A stretch of DNA of 64,000 nucleotides from Flavobacteriaceae bacterium F08102 (GTDB taxonomy: Bacteria > Bacteroidota > Bacteroidia > Flavobacteriales > Flavobacteriaceae). Where the stretch lies: the NCBI GenBank assembly GCA_023015935.1, contig JALKAY010000008.1:124001-188000 (forward strand). Direction: 5' to 3'. The position numbers were made by a program, and so were the translations under genes. Below the pieces are notes generated by a model that saw only the letters and a program-made list of their open reading frames with translations, was not told the DNA's origin and made no database searches. Below are positions 18,126-27,393 of the stretch, piece after piece; position 1 is the first letter of the stretch; each line of letters starts with the position of its first letter.

Positions 18126-18182
18126 TGTACTATGTTTTACAAGGTACTTTACCATAAGACGAGACTTATACTCTTTTGTTAC
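18126..18182 (-). promoter_or_regulatory. ECF-type promoter and conserved leader of YLP gene 2
   Basis: On the minus strand GTAAC (18178-18182), 16 bp, then CGTCTTA (18155-18161). The following leader to 18126 matches that of YLP gene 1 almost base for base, while the spacer between the boxes is not conserved. That pattern argues for selection on the boxes and on the leader. Confidence 0.75.
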
Positions 18183-18413
18183 AAAAAAAGCAAAAAATAT
18201 TACATGAAACCCTATATTTCAATACCTTATATAAAATTTTGAACTTATACAACGTGTAAAAACAACCCTGTATTTTTGGGTCTTACCTAAGTAGTTTATA
18301 GAAAATAGTTCAAGGGTTGGGTACAGTGATAGGCTAGCTATAATTAAAAACTTTCATGCATTAGCAGGAGGTTTTTCATTCCAACTTCCTACGTAGTTAA
18401 TGAACCTATAAAT

Positions 18414-18447
18414 AAAAAAGAGCCACCAATTACGGTGACTCTTTTTT
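18414..18447 (-). terminator. Rho-independent terminator of YLP gene 3
   Basis: On the minus strand GAGTCACC/GGTGGCTC forms an 8-bp stem (one G-U pair) extended by A/T pairs, followed by six T. Confidence 0.82.
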
Positions 18448-18471
18448 GTTGTAACTAATTCAAATAACAAT

Positions 18472-19053
18472 TTACATCGTTGCATTTATTTCAACGTTGT
18501 TCGGATTAAATCCAGCAGGAAGATAATCTTCTATATTAAAATCAAAAGACACTTCTTCCTCCTGATCAATTTGTTCTATTGTAATCATACCTTCGTATGC
18601 ATCAAAGTTTGATGGTAAATAAGCTTCCATATCAAATCCCATATCAATTGGAGATTCAATGAGCAAATAAGCTTCATTCGTAATCCAACCGTTATAAGCT
18701 TCAAATTTTTCTGGTAAATAAGAGGCTACATCAAAGTTCATTTCAATTTGCTCACTTCGCGTTGTATGCTCACTTTCTATAATCATACCTCTATACACAT
18801 TAAAGTATTCAGGTAGATAGGCAGCTAAGTCAAAGTCAAATGAGATAGGTTCTTCAATTAACAAATAAGACTCGTCTAAAATCATTCCTTTATAGGGATT
18901 GAAATTAGCCGGTAAATAGGCATTAATATCAAAATCAAAAGCTATTTCTTGTGATTCTGAAGATTCTGTAAAATCGTTAAGACCACCATTCATTGAATGT
19001 GCAGCGATGCTTAATCCTAGTCCTAAACTGATTGTTACTAATAATTTTTTCAT
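18472..19053 (-). CDS. Secreted YLP-repeat protein 3 (five repeats)
   Basis: The 193-residue protein is the longest of the three paralogs. After a signal peptide (KKLLVTISLGLGLSIAAHS) there are five units with YLP at residues 46, 79, 112, 145 and 177, an almost constant 33-residue period. Odd units end in a form of ILDESYLLIE, even units in a form of MIIESEHTT, so the true unit may be a 66-residue pair. The last unit ends GFNP as in the other two. No cysteine, no membrane anchor and no sorting domain is seen. The upstream promoter has the same GTAAC-N16 layout with CGTTATA as -10 element. Function unknown; a repetitive solenoid, cation-binding or adhesive protein is conceivable. Confidence 0.85.
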   Translation of the reverse strand: MKKLLVTISLGLGLSIAAHSMNGGLNDFTESSESQEIAFDFDINAYLPANFNPYKGMILDESYLLIEEPISFDFDLAAYLPEYFNVYRGMIIESEHTTRSEQIEMNFDVASYLPEKFEAYNGWITNEAYLLIESPIDMGFDMEAYLPSNFDAYEGMITIEQIDQEEEVSFDFNIEDYLPAGFNPNNVEINATM

Positions 19054-19096
19054 TGGTTGTTAATTTACAATTTTTTGGTTCTTCACCTCATATATA

Positions 19097-19124
19097 TATA
19101 ACGTTTTAAAAGCCGTTTTGTTAC
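19097..19124 (-). promoter_or_regulatory. ECF-type promoter of YLP gene 3
   Basis: On the minus strand GTAAC (19120-19124) followed by a 16-bp spacer and CGTTATA (19097-19103). The leader differs from those of genes 1 and 2, so only the two boxes are shared. Confidence 0.65.
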
Positions 19125-19411
19125 AAAATATTCAATTCTTTAACATTTCTTTAACATTTCAGCGATGAATTTCTTAGAAATCCACAAAATCGTTGAATAT
19201 ATTTCAATGAGCTATTCTGTTTGTTTTTATTAGAAATCGATACAATTGACAAGTAGAATGTTGTTTTATTATGAATTCCTACCCTTTTCTAATTTTTTAT
19301 TATCAACTCGATAATTACGTTATTTTCAACTGTATAAACTTCTTTCTCTTAAGACTATAAAACAACAGAAAGGTTACATGTCCCCTTTATTTTTTGGAAA
19401 ACTTTAACAAA

Positions 19412-19442
19412 CAAAAAAAGCTGTTACCTGGGTAACAGCTTT
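19412..19442 (-). terminator. Rho-independent terminator of the sigma/DUF4097/DUF2807 operon
   Basis: A 12-bp stem AAAGCTGTTACC/GGTAACAGCTTT with a 2-nt centre; on the minus strand seven T follow. Confidence 0.88.
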
Positions 19443-19463
19443 TACAAGATCAATTGGCCATTC

Positions 19464-20225
19464 TTAATTTGCATATACATTTCCAGAACCACTGATTTTT
19501 ATGTTTTGCTGTGGATTCCCTTTATAGGTTACAATTCCAGATCCTGACACTCGTACATTCAAGGTGTCTACTTGTCCAATATGGACATCACCACTCCCTG
19601 AAATTTGGACATTTATACGATTCGTATTTAATGAAGAAGCACGAATGTTACCCGAACCAGCTAAAGCACATTCAATAGACGTTGCCATTCCTGATAGCTC
19701 AATATTTCCTGAACCAGATAAATTTACTGACAGATTTGTTGCGCTAATTGGCAAACGTATAGTTCCCGATCCACCTAAATCTACATGCATCGAATTTGTA
19801 TAGAGCGGAATGGATGAATCAATAGTGCCAGAACCGCCCAATGTAATGGCACTAATGGATTTAACCGGAACGCGAATTTTACTTTTTTGAGTGTCTTTTA
19901 TATGGTATCCATCTTTCCATTTCAGAATTAATTTATCACGGTTTACTTCGGTGATTAAATACGGTAATAAATTTTCTTCAATTTCTATGTGAATACGACC
20001 TTCCGTCCCTTCAATGAATTCTAAATCAAAGGCACCCCCTACAAATACCCCCTCATATTCACCTACATTTCGTTCTGCCGCAATTAAGGTTCCATTACCT
20101 TTTAAATTTGTGATCTGTGCGGACAAAGAAACTGTACCACAAAGAATACACAGGCAAATTTTATACAATGTATTCAACTGAGTAAGTTTATAATTCCAAA
20201 TTCTAAAAAAAACGTACACTTCCAT
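19464..20225 (-). CDS. Head GIN domain (DUF2807) secreted protein
   Basis: The protein (253 residues from ATG 20225) has a hydrophobic export segment at about residues 20-36 (YKICLCILCGTVSLSAQ), which would be cleaner if translation began at a TTG at 20177. The rest is a DUF2807 right-handed beta-helix: VGEYEGVFVGGAFDLEF, then rungs ending in GSG, such as LGGSGTI, LSGSGNIEL, LAGSGNIRAS, ISGSGDVHIG and VSGSGIVTY. The family is described as putative autotransporter-like adhesin heads; the role is not proven. It is the last gene of a four-gene operon and overlaps the DUF4097 gene by 23 bp. Probably at the cell surface or periplasm. Confidence 0.9.
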   Translation of the reverse strand: MEVYVFFRIWNYKLTQLNTLYKICLCILCGTVSLSAQITNLKGNGTLIAAERNVGEYEGVFVGGAFDLEFIEGTEGRIHIEIEENLLPYLITEVNRDKLILKWKDGYHIKDTQKSKIRVPVKSISAITLGGSGTIDSSIPLYTNSMHVDLGGSGTIRLPISATNLSVNLSGSGNIELSGMATSIECALAGSGNIRASSLNTNRINVQISGSGDVHIGQVDTLNVRVSGSGIVTYKGNPQQNIKISGSGNVYAN

Positions 20226-21270
20226 AATTCGAACTTACATCAATAGACGCTTTAGTCTTTGCTGATTTATAATAGCCGCGGTATAATTTAGTATTCGATT
20301 TTTCTATTTTTTGTATAATCTCATAGCGTGCCTCTTCATATTTAAATCCGCTATACCTTAAATCTAAATTAAAGGTAAATGCTGTTTCTGGCACACCTAC
20401 TTTAATAGAACAATAATCTGTCGTTAGTTTAACAGATTCAAACTGATCACCAATCGACTCTATACGTATAGATCCATAATCAGCATCTGCATGTAACCGC
20501 TTATTTATTTTTTCAAACTTAGCACTCATATAATCTGCGGTTCCACTGATAGCCCCACCTTCTTCAACGCGTAAACTTCCATAATCACATTGGTAACTCA
20601 GCGTATTAATTTCTTCAAAAACTGAAGTAGAATAATCCGCTACCAAATTCACCTCCCCTCCTTGACTAAGGGTGAATTTAGAATAATCTGCATTTATTTG
20701 CCCACCAAACATGTTTCGAATTGTAGAACCATTACAATAGTCTAAATTAATCGAATTTGTCTTGTGATGCAATTCACCAATAAAAACATTGCCGTAATCA
20801 CAATTTAACGTAGCCATCCCTTTTAATTCGTTTAAATATATAGCACCATAATCATTAGACACTTGTAAATTATTGGTCAACGGCATTTTTACCGTATAAT
20901 CAATTTTATAGTGAACTGAATTCTTTTTTCCCCAACTTTTTTTCAATTTTTCAATTTTTGTTTTCGCAGTAACAAGGCTTTGACTTGATTGGAAATCAAC
21001 CGTAATTGCATGTAACCGTTCTGCTACTTTTGAGGCATCCGTACCGTTCACTTCGATTTTAATTTCAAAGATGATTCGATTTTCATTCCATGTAAGAATA
21101 TTTACATCGCCATATTTGTTCGTAATATCGAGTTTCGCATTTGCGTCTACAAAAAACTCTTTTTTAATGATCTTGGTTTTATCATAGGTGAGTTCATCGC
21201 TGTTTCGAGCCATCAAAGCCATTGGTACCCACAGAAATAAAAAGACGTATTTACATAATTTTGTTCTCAT
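20203..21270 (-). CDS. DUF4097-like secreted beta-helix protein
   Basis: The 355-residue protein has a signal peptide (CKYVFLFLWVPMALMA). A mixed N-terminal part (VDANAKLDITNKYGDVNILTW) is followed by a repetitive beta-solenoid with rungs of about 20 residues marked by DYG, DYC or DYS: VSNDYGAIYL, LNCDYGNVFI, LDYCNGSTI, INADYSKFTL, YQCDYGSLRV, ADADYGSIRI. This is the DUF4097 pattern, related to the GIN domain encoded next. It lies in the sigma-factor operon, overlapping the anti-sigma gene by 20 bp and the DUF2807 gene by 23 bp, so all four are translationally coupled. It may be an envelope structural or sensing partner. Confidence 0.85.
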   Translation of the reverse strand: MRTKLCKYVFLFLWVPMALMARNSDELTYDKTKIIKKEFFVDANAKLDITNKYGDVNILTWNENRIIFEIKIEVNGTDASKVAERLHAITVDFQSSQSLVTAKTKIEKLKKSWGKKNSVHYKIDYTVKMPLTNNLQVSNDYGAIYLNELKGMATLNCDYGNVFIGELHHKTNSINLDYCNGSTIRNMFGGQINADYSKFTLSQGGEVNLVADYSTSVFEEINTLSYQCDYGSLRVEEGGAISGTADYMSAKFEKINKRLHADADYGSIRIESIGDQFESVKLTTDYCSIKVGVPETAFTFNLDLRYSGFKYEEARYEIIQKIEKSNTKLYRGYYKSAKTKASIDVSSNYGSVRFF

Positions 21271-21823
21271 AGCTGGTTGTTTTTAAGGTTTCTATTTCAT
21301 CCAATTGCTCGAGCAATTCATGTAAAACTGCTATCCGTTGTTGGAAGTTGGTAATCATTGCAAGAATAATTCGTCTGTCATAATCACTGTCGGCCAAGGC
21401 CACTTTAAGCGAATTGTAATTTTTTTCTAAGGACGTTAATTGCGCTAGGGCATCATCAATAACAGTTTCATTTTCAACGGTCCTCTTTGCCTGTATCCGT
21501 GATAATTCATGTTGAATAGTCATGGTGAAAAAACTTTGTGTTTCCTCCATTTCAGGAGAAACATCGGCTAATTCATACCCGTATTCCTGTACTTCACCGG
21601 TTTGTTGAAAGACCATATACAACCCTACCACCAGCAATATTGACGCAGCTACCGACAACCATTTCCAATGTACAACGCTTTGGTTTGATTGCTTTATGTT
21701 GCTATTCAACTGCTCATTAAATTGATTTAATTTTTTTGAAAAACGTTCAAAATGACCGGTCGAAGGCTCCTCTGTATCAAATGCTCCACGCAAATCCCTG
21801 CATTTTTGATCTAACTTATTCAT
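21251..21823 (-). CDS. Anti-sigma factor-like membrane protein
   Basis: This 190-residue protein begins with a short cytosolic region containing GHFERFSKKLNQFNEQL, a phrase frequent in Bacteroidota proteins encoded after ECF sigma genes. One transmembrane helix follows at about residues 53-71 (WLSVAASILLVVGLYMVF). The periplasmic part is helical (FFTMTIQHELSRIQAKRTVE... LEKNYNSLKVAL) and probably coiled coil. It overlaps the sigma gene by 8 bp. The position and topology suggest it sequesters the adjacent sigma factor and responds to an envelope signal, perhaps through DUF4097/DUF2807 partners. No zinc-binding anti-sigma (ZAS) motif is seen. Confidence 0.75.
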   Translation of the reverse strand: MNKLDQKCRDLRGAFDTEEPSTGHFERFSKKLNQFNEQLNSNIKQSNQSVVHWKWLSVAASILLVVGLYMVFQQTGEVQEYGYELADVSPEMEETQSFFTMTIQHELSRIQAKRTVENETVIDDALAQLTSLEKNYNSLKVALADSDYDRRIILAMITNFQQRIAVLHELLEQLDEIETLKTTSYENKIM

Positions 21824-22367
21824 ATGGCTTAATGTGTAATAGTGTTCTTAATTTTTGTTTTGCTCTTGAAATGGTTGTCCTACTATTCTGATTCGAAATA
21901 GATAATATCCCGGCAATTTCTTCGTGGTCATACCCTTCAATTAAATGGAGCGTTAGAGGCAATCGGTATTTATCCTTTAATTGATTAATTCCTTTTTTTA
22001 TAGTCTCCACACTTACAGAATCACAATGTACTTCATTCACTTCTTGATCTGGTAGTTCTTTTACCACCTCTAACCCTACTTCGTCTATGCGATTATTCTT
22101 TCTTAATTGTGTAATACTTTTATTAATCACAATACGCTTTAACCAAGCACCAAATGTTACTTCTCCTTTAAAAGTGCTCAATTTTGTAAAAGCAATTAGA
22201 AACGATTCTTGCATTACATCTTCAGCTTCAAAGCTGTTTTTTAAAATCCGAAAAGAAGTATTATACATTGCTTTATAATACTTTTCATAGATTTCGAATT
22301 GAGCACTTATGTCTCCTTTTTCGCATCGCTGCAATAAATGGGTAATATGTTCTTTTTGTAAGTTCAA
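21816..22367 (-). CDS. ECF-type RNA polymerase sigma factor of the YLP regulon
   Basis: The 183-residue ECF sigma factor has region 2 at about residues 20-85 (FEAEDVMQESFLIAFTKLSTF, then GAWLKRIVINKSI) and region 4 at about 125-178 (LPLTLHLIEGYDHEEIAGILSISNQNSRTTI). It heads an operon sigma / anti-sigma / DUF4097 / DUF2807 with overlapping reading frames throughout. Its own promoter (22385-22412) has the GTAAC-N16-TGTCTTT layout seen before the three YLP-repeat genes downstream, so it most likely activates itself and them. It is a group 4 sigma factor of normal length. Upstream lies divergent lon. Confidence 0.9.
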   Translation of the reverse strand: MNLQKEHITHLLQRCEKGDISAQFEIYEKYYKAMYNTSFRILKNSFEAEDVMQESFLIAFTKLSTFKGEVTFGAWLKRIVINKSITQLRKNNRIDEVGLEVVKELPDQEVNEVHCDSVSVETIKKGINQLKDKYRLPLTLHLIEGYDHEEIAGILSISNQNSRTTISRAKQKLRTLLHIKPYE

Positions 22368-22384
22368 GTAATCGTTTCTATCTA

Positions 22385-22412
22385 AAAGACAAGTCGGTTT
22401 TCAACTTGTTAC
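22385..22412 (-). promoter_or_regulatory. ECF-type autoregulatory promoter of the sigma operon
   Basis: On the minus strand GTAAC (22408-22412), 16 bp, TGTCTTT (22385-22391). It differs from CGTCTTA at two positions but keeps the exact spacing. The predicted start of transcription is about 11 bp before the ATG at 22367. Confidence 0.65.
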
Positions 22413-22604
22413 AATAATTGATTTTTTTTTATACATTTTCAATATACATAAATCCCTGCTTGGCATAACAATTGAGCTATATTAGGTATAAAACAATAAA
22501 AAAATAATTCAAACCATTGACATTTAATTAATTACAAATTTACTTGAATTTATAGAATTTGTAAATAAAATTGATTTAATGTCATTTTGACTTGATAAAA
22601 GCAT

Positions 22605-25043
22605 ATGAGTAATCCTAAATATTTAACAATTGACAGTTTGTCATTACAACAAATTATTGATGAAGATTCTGAATTGATACCGTTAATGACTCCAGAAGAT
22701 GAAGAAGAAATACGAAATGAAGAAGTTCCAGGCGTACTTCCAATTCTATCCTTGAGAAATACAGTACTCTTCCCTGGTGTAGTAATTCCAATTACGGCTG
22801 GAAGAGATCAATCAATAAAACTTCTCAAAGAAGCAAACAACGGAAACAAAACCATTGGCGTTGTTGCACAAAAAAATGAAGATGTAGAACATCCTACACG
22901 GCAAGACATTCACAATATCGGCACCGTTGCAAGAATTTTGCGCACCTTAAAAATGCCTGATGGAAATACCATGGTAGTTATCCAAGGTAAAAAACGTTTT
23001 GAAGTTGGTAAATTCGTTCAAGAAGAACCCTTTATCAAAGCCGAAGTAAAAGAATTAATTGAGGTCATGCCTGAAGAGAAAGACACTGAATTCTTAGCTA
23101 TAATTGATTCTATTCGTGAATTATCGTTTAAAATTATTAAAGAGAATCCGAGTTTACCTTCAGAGGCTACCTTTGCCATTAAAAACATTAAAAGCGACTC
23201 ATTTTTAGTCAACTTTGTTTCTTCCAATATGAACCTTAAGGTAGCAGAGAAACAAGATCTGTTAAATATAAGTAGTCTTAAGGAACGTGCCTTAGCTACA
23301 TTAAAACAGATGGACGCAGAATTGCAACGCCTCGAACTTAAAAATGTCATCCACTCTAAAGTGAGAGAAGACATGGATCAGCAACAACGGGAGTACTATC
23401 TGCATCAACAAATGAAAACCATCCAAGAAGAACTCGGTGGTGTTTCGTATGATGAAGATATTGAAGAAATGCGTGCGAAAGCCAAAAAGAAAAAATGGAC
23501 AAAAGAAGTTGAAGAAGTTTTCAATAAAGAAATATCGCGCTTACAGCGGATGAATCCTCAAGTAGCCGAATATGGAGTGCAACGAAATTATTTAGAACTT
23601 CTACTCGATTTGCCATGGCAAACCTATTCAAAAGACAAATTTGATCTGAAAAGAGCACAAAGAATTCTGGATAGAGATCATTTTGGAATGGACAAGGTAA
23701 AAGACCGTATTATAGAGCACTTAGCGGTATTGAAACTCAAAGGGGATATGAAATCTCCTATTATCTGTTTATGCGGACCTCCAGGTGTTGGTAAAACCTC
23801 ACTTGGTAAATCTATTGCAGAATCATTGGGAAGAAAATACATCCGAATGTCATTAGGAGGCTTGCGAGATGAAGCAGAAATTAGAGGGCATCGAAAAACC
23901 TATATTGGTGCTATGCCGGGAAGAATTATTCAAAACATCAAAAAAGCGGGAACATCCAATCCGGTTTTTATTCTAGATGAAATTGACAAATTGTCAAATA
24001 GTCATAATGGGGACCCATCTTCTGCTATGCTAGAAGTTCTTGATCCTGAACAAAATACAGCCTTCTACGACAATTATTTAGAAGTTGATTACGATTTATC
24101 AAAAGTACTCTTTATCGCTACGGCAAATTCTCTATCCTCTATTCCTTGGGCGCTTAGAGATCGTATGGAAATTATCGATGTAAATGGATATATTATTGAT
24201 GAAAAAATAGAAATTGCCAAAAAGCACCTTTTACCTAAACAATTAAAAGAACACGGTTTAACGTCAAAAGATTTACAAATTGGTAAACGTCAATTGGAAA
24301 AAATAATTACCGGATACACCCGTGAATCTGGTGTTAGAACGCTTGACAAAACCTTAGCTAAAGTAGTACGATATGCGGCTAAATCAATTGCTTTAGGAGA
24401 ATCGTATAACGTTAAATTAACCAATGCAGATATCGAAACTATTTTAGGTGCTCCTAAAATGGAACGTGATAAATATGAAAATAATGATGTTGCAGGAGTG
24501 GTAACTGGATTGGCTTGGACAAGCGTAGGTGGAGATATTTTATTTATCGAATCTATTCTTTCTAAAGGAAAAGGGAACTTGAGTATAACGGGGAACCTGG
24601 GTAAAGTAATGAAAGAGTCTGCAACGATTGCTATGGAATACATCAAGGCACATGCGGCACATTTTAAAATCCCCTTGGAGGATCTTGAAAAGAAAAATGT
24701 ACATATTCACGTACCAGAAGGAGCCACGCCTAAAGATGGTCCAAGTGCAGGAATTACGATGCTAACTTCTATTGTGTCTGCATTTACAAAACGAAAAGTA
24801 AAGCCAAAACTTGCTATGACTGGAGAAATTACCCTACGAGGAAAGGTTTTACCTGTTGGCGGAATTAAAGAAAAGATTTTAGCGGCAAAACGAGCAGATA
24901 TTAAAGAAATTATTCTTTGTAAAGAGAACGAGAAAGACATACTTGAAATTAAAGATAAATATCTTAATGGACTCAAATTCCACTATGTAGAGAACATGAT
25001 GGAAGTAATAGACAAGGCTTTACTAACTCAAAAAGTAAAATAA
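22605..25043 (+). CDS. lon: ATP-dependent protease Lon
   Basis: The 812-residue protein has the full LonA layout: an N-terminal substrate domain from about residue 43 ([19 protein letters not shown]), a coiled-coil linker ([20 protein letters not shown]), an AAA+ module with Walker [14 protein letters not shown] near residue 390 and Walker [11 protein letters not shown], and the C-terminal protease domain. The catalytic serine is in [11 protein letters not shown] (about residue 713) and the lysine in [13 protein letters not shown] (about 756). It degrades misfolded and regulatory proteins in the cytosol. Monocistronic with a strong terminator. No HAIR/CIRCE-type operator was noticed upstream. 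Confidence 0.97.
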   Translation: MSNPKYLTIDSLSLQQIIDEDSELIPLMTPEDEEEIRNEEVPGVLPILSLRNTVLFPGVVIPITAGRDQSIKLLKEANNGNKTIGVVAQKNEDVEHPTRQDIHNIGTVARILRTLKMPDGNTMVVIQGKKRFEVGKFVQEEPFIKAEVKELIEVMPEEKDTEFLAIIDSIRELSFKIIKENPSLPSEATFAIKNIKSDSFLVNFVSSNMNLKVAEKQDLLNISSLKERALATLKQMDAELQRLELKNVIHSKVREDMDQQQREYYLHQQMKTIQEELGGVSYDEDIEEMRAKAKKKKWTKEVEEVFNKEISRLQRMNPQVAEYGVQRNYLELLLDLPWQTYSKDKFDLKRAQRILDRDHFGMDKVKDRIIEHLAVLKLKGDMKSPIICLCGPPGVGKTSLGKSIAESLGRKYIRMSLGGLRDEAEIRGHRKTYIGAMPGRIIQNIKKAGTSNPVFILDEIDKLSNSHNGDPSSAMLEVLDPEQNTAFYDNYLEVDYDLSKVLFIATANSLSSIPWALRDRMEIIDVNGYIIDEKIEIAKKHLLPKQLKEHGLTSKDLQIGKRQLEKIITGYTRESGVRTLDKTLAKVVRYAAKSIALGESYNVKLTNADIETILGAPKMERDKYENNDVAGVVTGLAWTSVGGDILFIESILSKGKGNLSITGNLGKVMKESATIAMEYIKAHAAHFKIPLEDLEKKNVHIHVPEGATPKDGPSAGITMLTSIVSAFTKRKVKPKLAMTGEITLRGKVLPVGGIKEKILAAKRADIKEIILCKENEKDILEIKDKYLNGLKFHYVENMMEVIDKALLTQKVK

Positions 25044-25062
25044 GCCATTCATTTTGCTACAC

Positions 25063-25097
25063 AATAGGCATCTATAAAAAATAGATGCCTATTTTTA
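25063..25097 (+). terminator. Rho-independent terminator of lon
   Basis: A 13-bp perfect stem AATAGGCATCTAT/ATAGATGCCTATT around AAAAA, then a T tract. Confidence 0.93.
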
Positions 25098-25459
25098 TTT
25101 AGCGTTTTTTAAAGTCCGCTCAGATTTATTTATGATTTTCTGTATCTTTAAATTATGAAAATTACCAGGATAAATTTGCAAAGAAACACAGATCAATTGC
25201 CAACGATCAGCGCAAAAAAAACAAGGGAAACCTTTTTGAAAACGCACCTACCTTTGATATCCCAATTTTCATTTGATATACTTTCAACGGGAAAGTCCAC
25301 CTTTAAATTGGCTACTTCTCCCATAGATGGCATCTCTTATATTCATAAAAAACAGTATCGTTGGACCCCTCATAATAGCTGACACCTCAGCCAATGATCG
25401 CAGCAATACCAACGACCAAAAACAACGAATAATTAACTAATCAAACGAACAACCTAACC
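25098..25459. other. Intergenic region upstream of yitT-like gene
   Basis: A TATCTTTA box at 25142-25149 resembles a -7 element, and a 75-codon frame begins just after it at 25155. That frame shows no domain, no signal peptide and no family resemblance, so it is left uncalled. The promoter of the YitT family gene may be this box or lie closer to 25440. Confidence 0.4.
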
Positions 25460-26410
25460 ATGATTCCATTTTTACATAGCGTAATCACAAAATCCCTTAG
25501 TCGAATTTCTAAAACAGGTCAAGCGAATTCATCACATATGGCAATCGAAATTGAACATGCGATGACAGATGCGCTCTATATTTTTATTGGCGTATGTTCT
25601 GCGGCCATTGGGATAGAAGGTTTTTTAATCCCCAGCTCATTTATAGACGGTGGTGTCATGGGAATCTCGTTAATTGTAAACGCATTAACTCATACGTCGT
25701 TATCCCTCTTAATTATAGTATTCAACGCGCCTTTTTTAATCATGGCTTTTTCTGCCATTGGTCGGAGATTTGCCGTCAAAAGTATAATTGGTATTGTTTG
25801 TTTGTCTCTCCTTATCCATTTTATCCCTATACCTGTCATAACGCAAGATAAAATATTAGTTGCCGCTTTTGGGGGGCTTTTCCTCGGTTTCGGAATCGGG
25901 ATGGCCATAAGAGGCGGTGCTATTATTGACGGAACTGAAGTACTTGCCATTTACATCAGCCGCAAAACAAGTTTAACAGTGGGGAATGTAATCCTGATCT
26001 TTAACATTCTTATTTTCATAAGTGCCGCCTTCATCTTTAATAGAGAGGTGGCTTTATACGCTATACTCACCTACTTTTCAGCCTCAAAAACCATCGATTT
26101 TGTCATTGATGGAATTGAAGAATATACCGCCGTAACAATCATTTCAGATTTTAGTGATGATGTACGTGTTGCCATCATTTCTAAATTAGGTCGTGGATGT
26201 ACAATTTACAAAGGGAAAAGTGGATTTTCCAGAGCCAATGAACCCCTTGAAGATAGAGATATCGTATATACCATCGTAACCCGTCTCGAAATGTCAAAAC
26301 TAAAAACAGAAATTGATAAAGTTGATCCAGATGCATTTATTGTGATGTCATCGGTAAAAGATGCAAAGGGAGGAATGATTAAAAAGAAACCCATTAGTAA
26401 GATAAAATAA
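25460..26410 (+). CDS. YitT family membrane protein (DUF161/DUF2179)
   Basis: The 316-residue protein has five to six hydrophobic helices in the first ~210 residues, with the YitT repeats IPSSFIDGGVMGISLIVNAL and FGIGMAIRGGAIIDGTEVLA. A cytosolic DUF2179 domain at about 215-300 follows (AVTIISDFSDDVRVAIISKL, RGCTIYKGKSGFS, DIVYTIVTRLEMSKLKTEID, DPDAFIVMSSV). The N-terminal ~30 residues before the first helix are longer than usual; the ATG at 25460 fits the gap but a later start is possible. Function of the family is unknown, a transporter or exporter being commonly assumed. Confidence 0.9.
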   Translation: MIPFLHSVITKSLSRISKTGQANSSHMAIEIEHAMTDALYIFIGVCSAAIGIEGFLIPSSFIDGGVMGISLIVNALTHTSLSLLIIVFNAPFLIMAFSAIGRRFAVKSIIGIVCLSLLIHFIPIPVITQDKILVAAFGGLFLGFGIGMAIRGGAIIDGTEVLAIYISRKTSLTVGNVILIFNILIFISAAFIFNREVALYAILTYFSASKTIDFVIDGIEEYTAVTIISDFSDDVRVAIISKLGRGCTIYKGKSGFSRANEPLEDRDIVYTIVTRLEMSKLKTEIDKVDPDAFIVMSSVKDAKGGMIKKKPISKIK

Positions 26411-26532
26411 TCTACAAAAGGCAGCTACCAAGATGAATATCAAGGAGGTAGTAGAAAACCTACAACGCATCAAAATAGCGTAAATTGAACAGAATTTACC
26501 CTAGTGACTGCGCTATGAGCTAGAAAAAACAG

Positions 26533-26540
26533 TATGTTTG
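26533..26540 (+). promoter_or_regulatory. Putative -7 element (TATGTTTG) of the sterol-desaturase-like gene
   Basis: An exact TAnnTTTG match 13 bp before the ATG; a convincing -33 TTTG is not present at the expected distance. Confidence 0.4.
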
Positions 26541-26553
26541 TAAAAAAAGTTCC

Positions 26554-27381
26554 ATGCAAGAATTTCTTACCTTTTTCGAAACCATGCCGTCTTGGCAAAA
26601 ATTAGCTTGGGTAATTGCGGTACTTTTTGTCAGTTGGATTCTAGAAGCTGGTATTCCTCTGGTGAAATTACCTTATAAAAAATGGAAACACACGGGGGTA
26701 AATCTCGTATTTTTAGGAGGCAATCTACTCATAAACCTCTTTATTGGGTTAGCTATGGTGGGCCTATTTAACCTTCAATCTTCAGCACAATTTGGTTTTT
26801 TATACTTCGTCAACTGGCCAATTTGGGTAGAATTAGTCGTGAGTATATTGCTGCTCGATTTAATAGCACAATACGTATTACACTACTATTTACATAAAGT
26901 GAATTGGATGTGGAAACTACACATGGTACATCATTCAGACACAAAGGTAGATGCAACTACGGGTACACGACTTCATCCGGGGGATTATCTCCTAAGAGAA
27001 TTGACTTCAATGCTCGTTGTTGTCATCTTTGGAATTCCACTAGCGTATTATGTTTTTTATCGTATTTTAACCGTATTATTTACCTACTTAACCCATGCAA
27101 ACATTAAGCTACCTACACAAATAGATCGCCTTCTCAATTATGTATTTGTCACACCAAATGCACATAAGTTTCACCATCATTTTGAGCGTCCATGGACCGA
27201 CACAAATTTTGGCAATATCTTTTCAATTTGGGATCGATTATTTGGAACCTTTGTCTACGATGACCCACACAAAATTGTATATGGCTTAGATGTACTCGAT
27301 GCTAAAGACGATGAGGATTTATCATATCAATTAAAACTTCCGTTTAACAAAACGATAAAAACGGATTATACTACCGATTAA
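26554..27381 (+). CDS. Sterol desaturase / fatty acid hydroxylase family membrane protein
   Basis: The 275-residue membrane protein has the eight-histidine di-iron pattern of the family: HYYLHKVNWMWKLHMVHHSD (H-x3-H ... H-x2-HH) near residues 111-131, then TRLHPGD and TPNAHKFHHHF near 205 (H-x2-HHH). Four hydrophobic segments anchor it in the membrane. Family members hydroxylate or desaturate lipids using O2; the bacterial substrate is not known and could be a fatty acid, carotenoid or ornithine lipid. It is a single gene, 12 bp from the convergent LytTR regulator gene. Confidence 0.9.
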   Translation: MQEFLTFFETMPSWQKLAWVIAVLFVSWILEAGIPLVKLPYKKWKHTGVNLVFLGGNLLINLFIGLAMVGLFNLQSSAQFGFLYFVNWPIWVELVVSILLLDLIAQYVLHYYLHKVNWMWKLHMVHHSDTKVDATTGTRLHPGDYLLRELTSMLVVVIFGIPLAYYVFYRILTVLFTYLTHANIKLPTQIDRLLNYVFVTPNAHKFHHHFERPWTDTNFGNIFSIWDRLFGTFVYDDPHKIVYGLDVLDAKDDEDLSYQLKLPFNKTIKTDYTTD

Positions 27382-27393
27382 ACTAGCACCAAG

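Noticed and set aside
25155-25382. 75-codon frame after lon
   Set aside because: The start lies about 6 bp after a TATCTTTA promoter-like box and the product resembles nothing known; I cannot separate it from chance.
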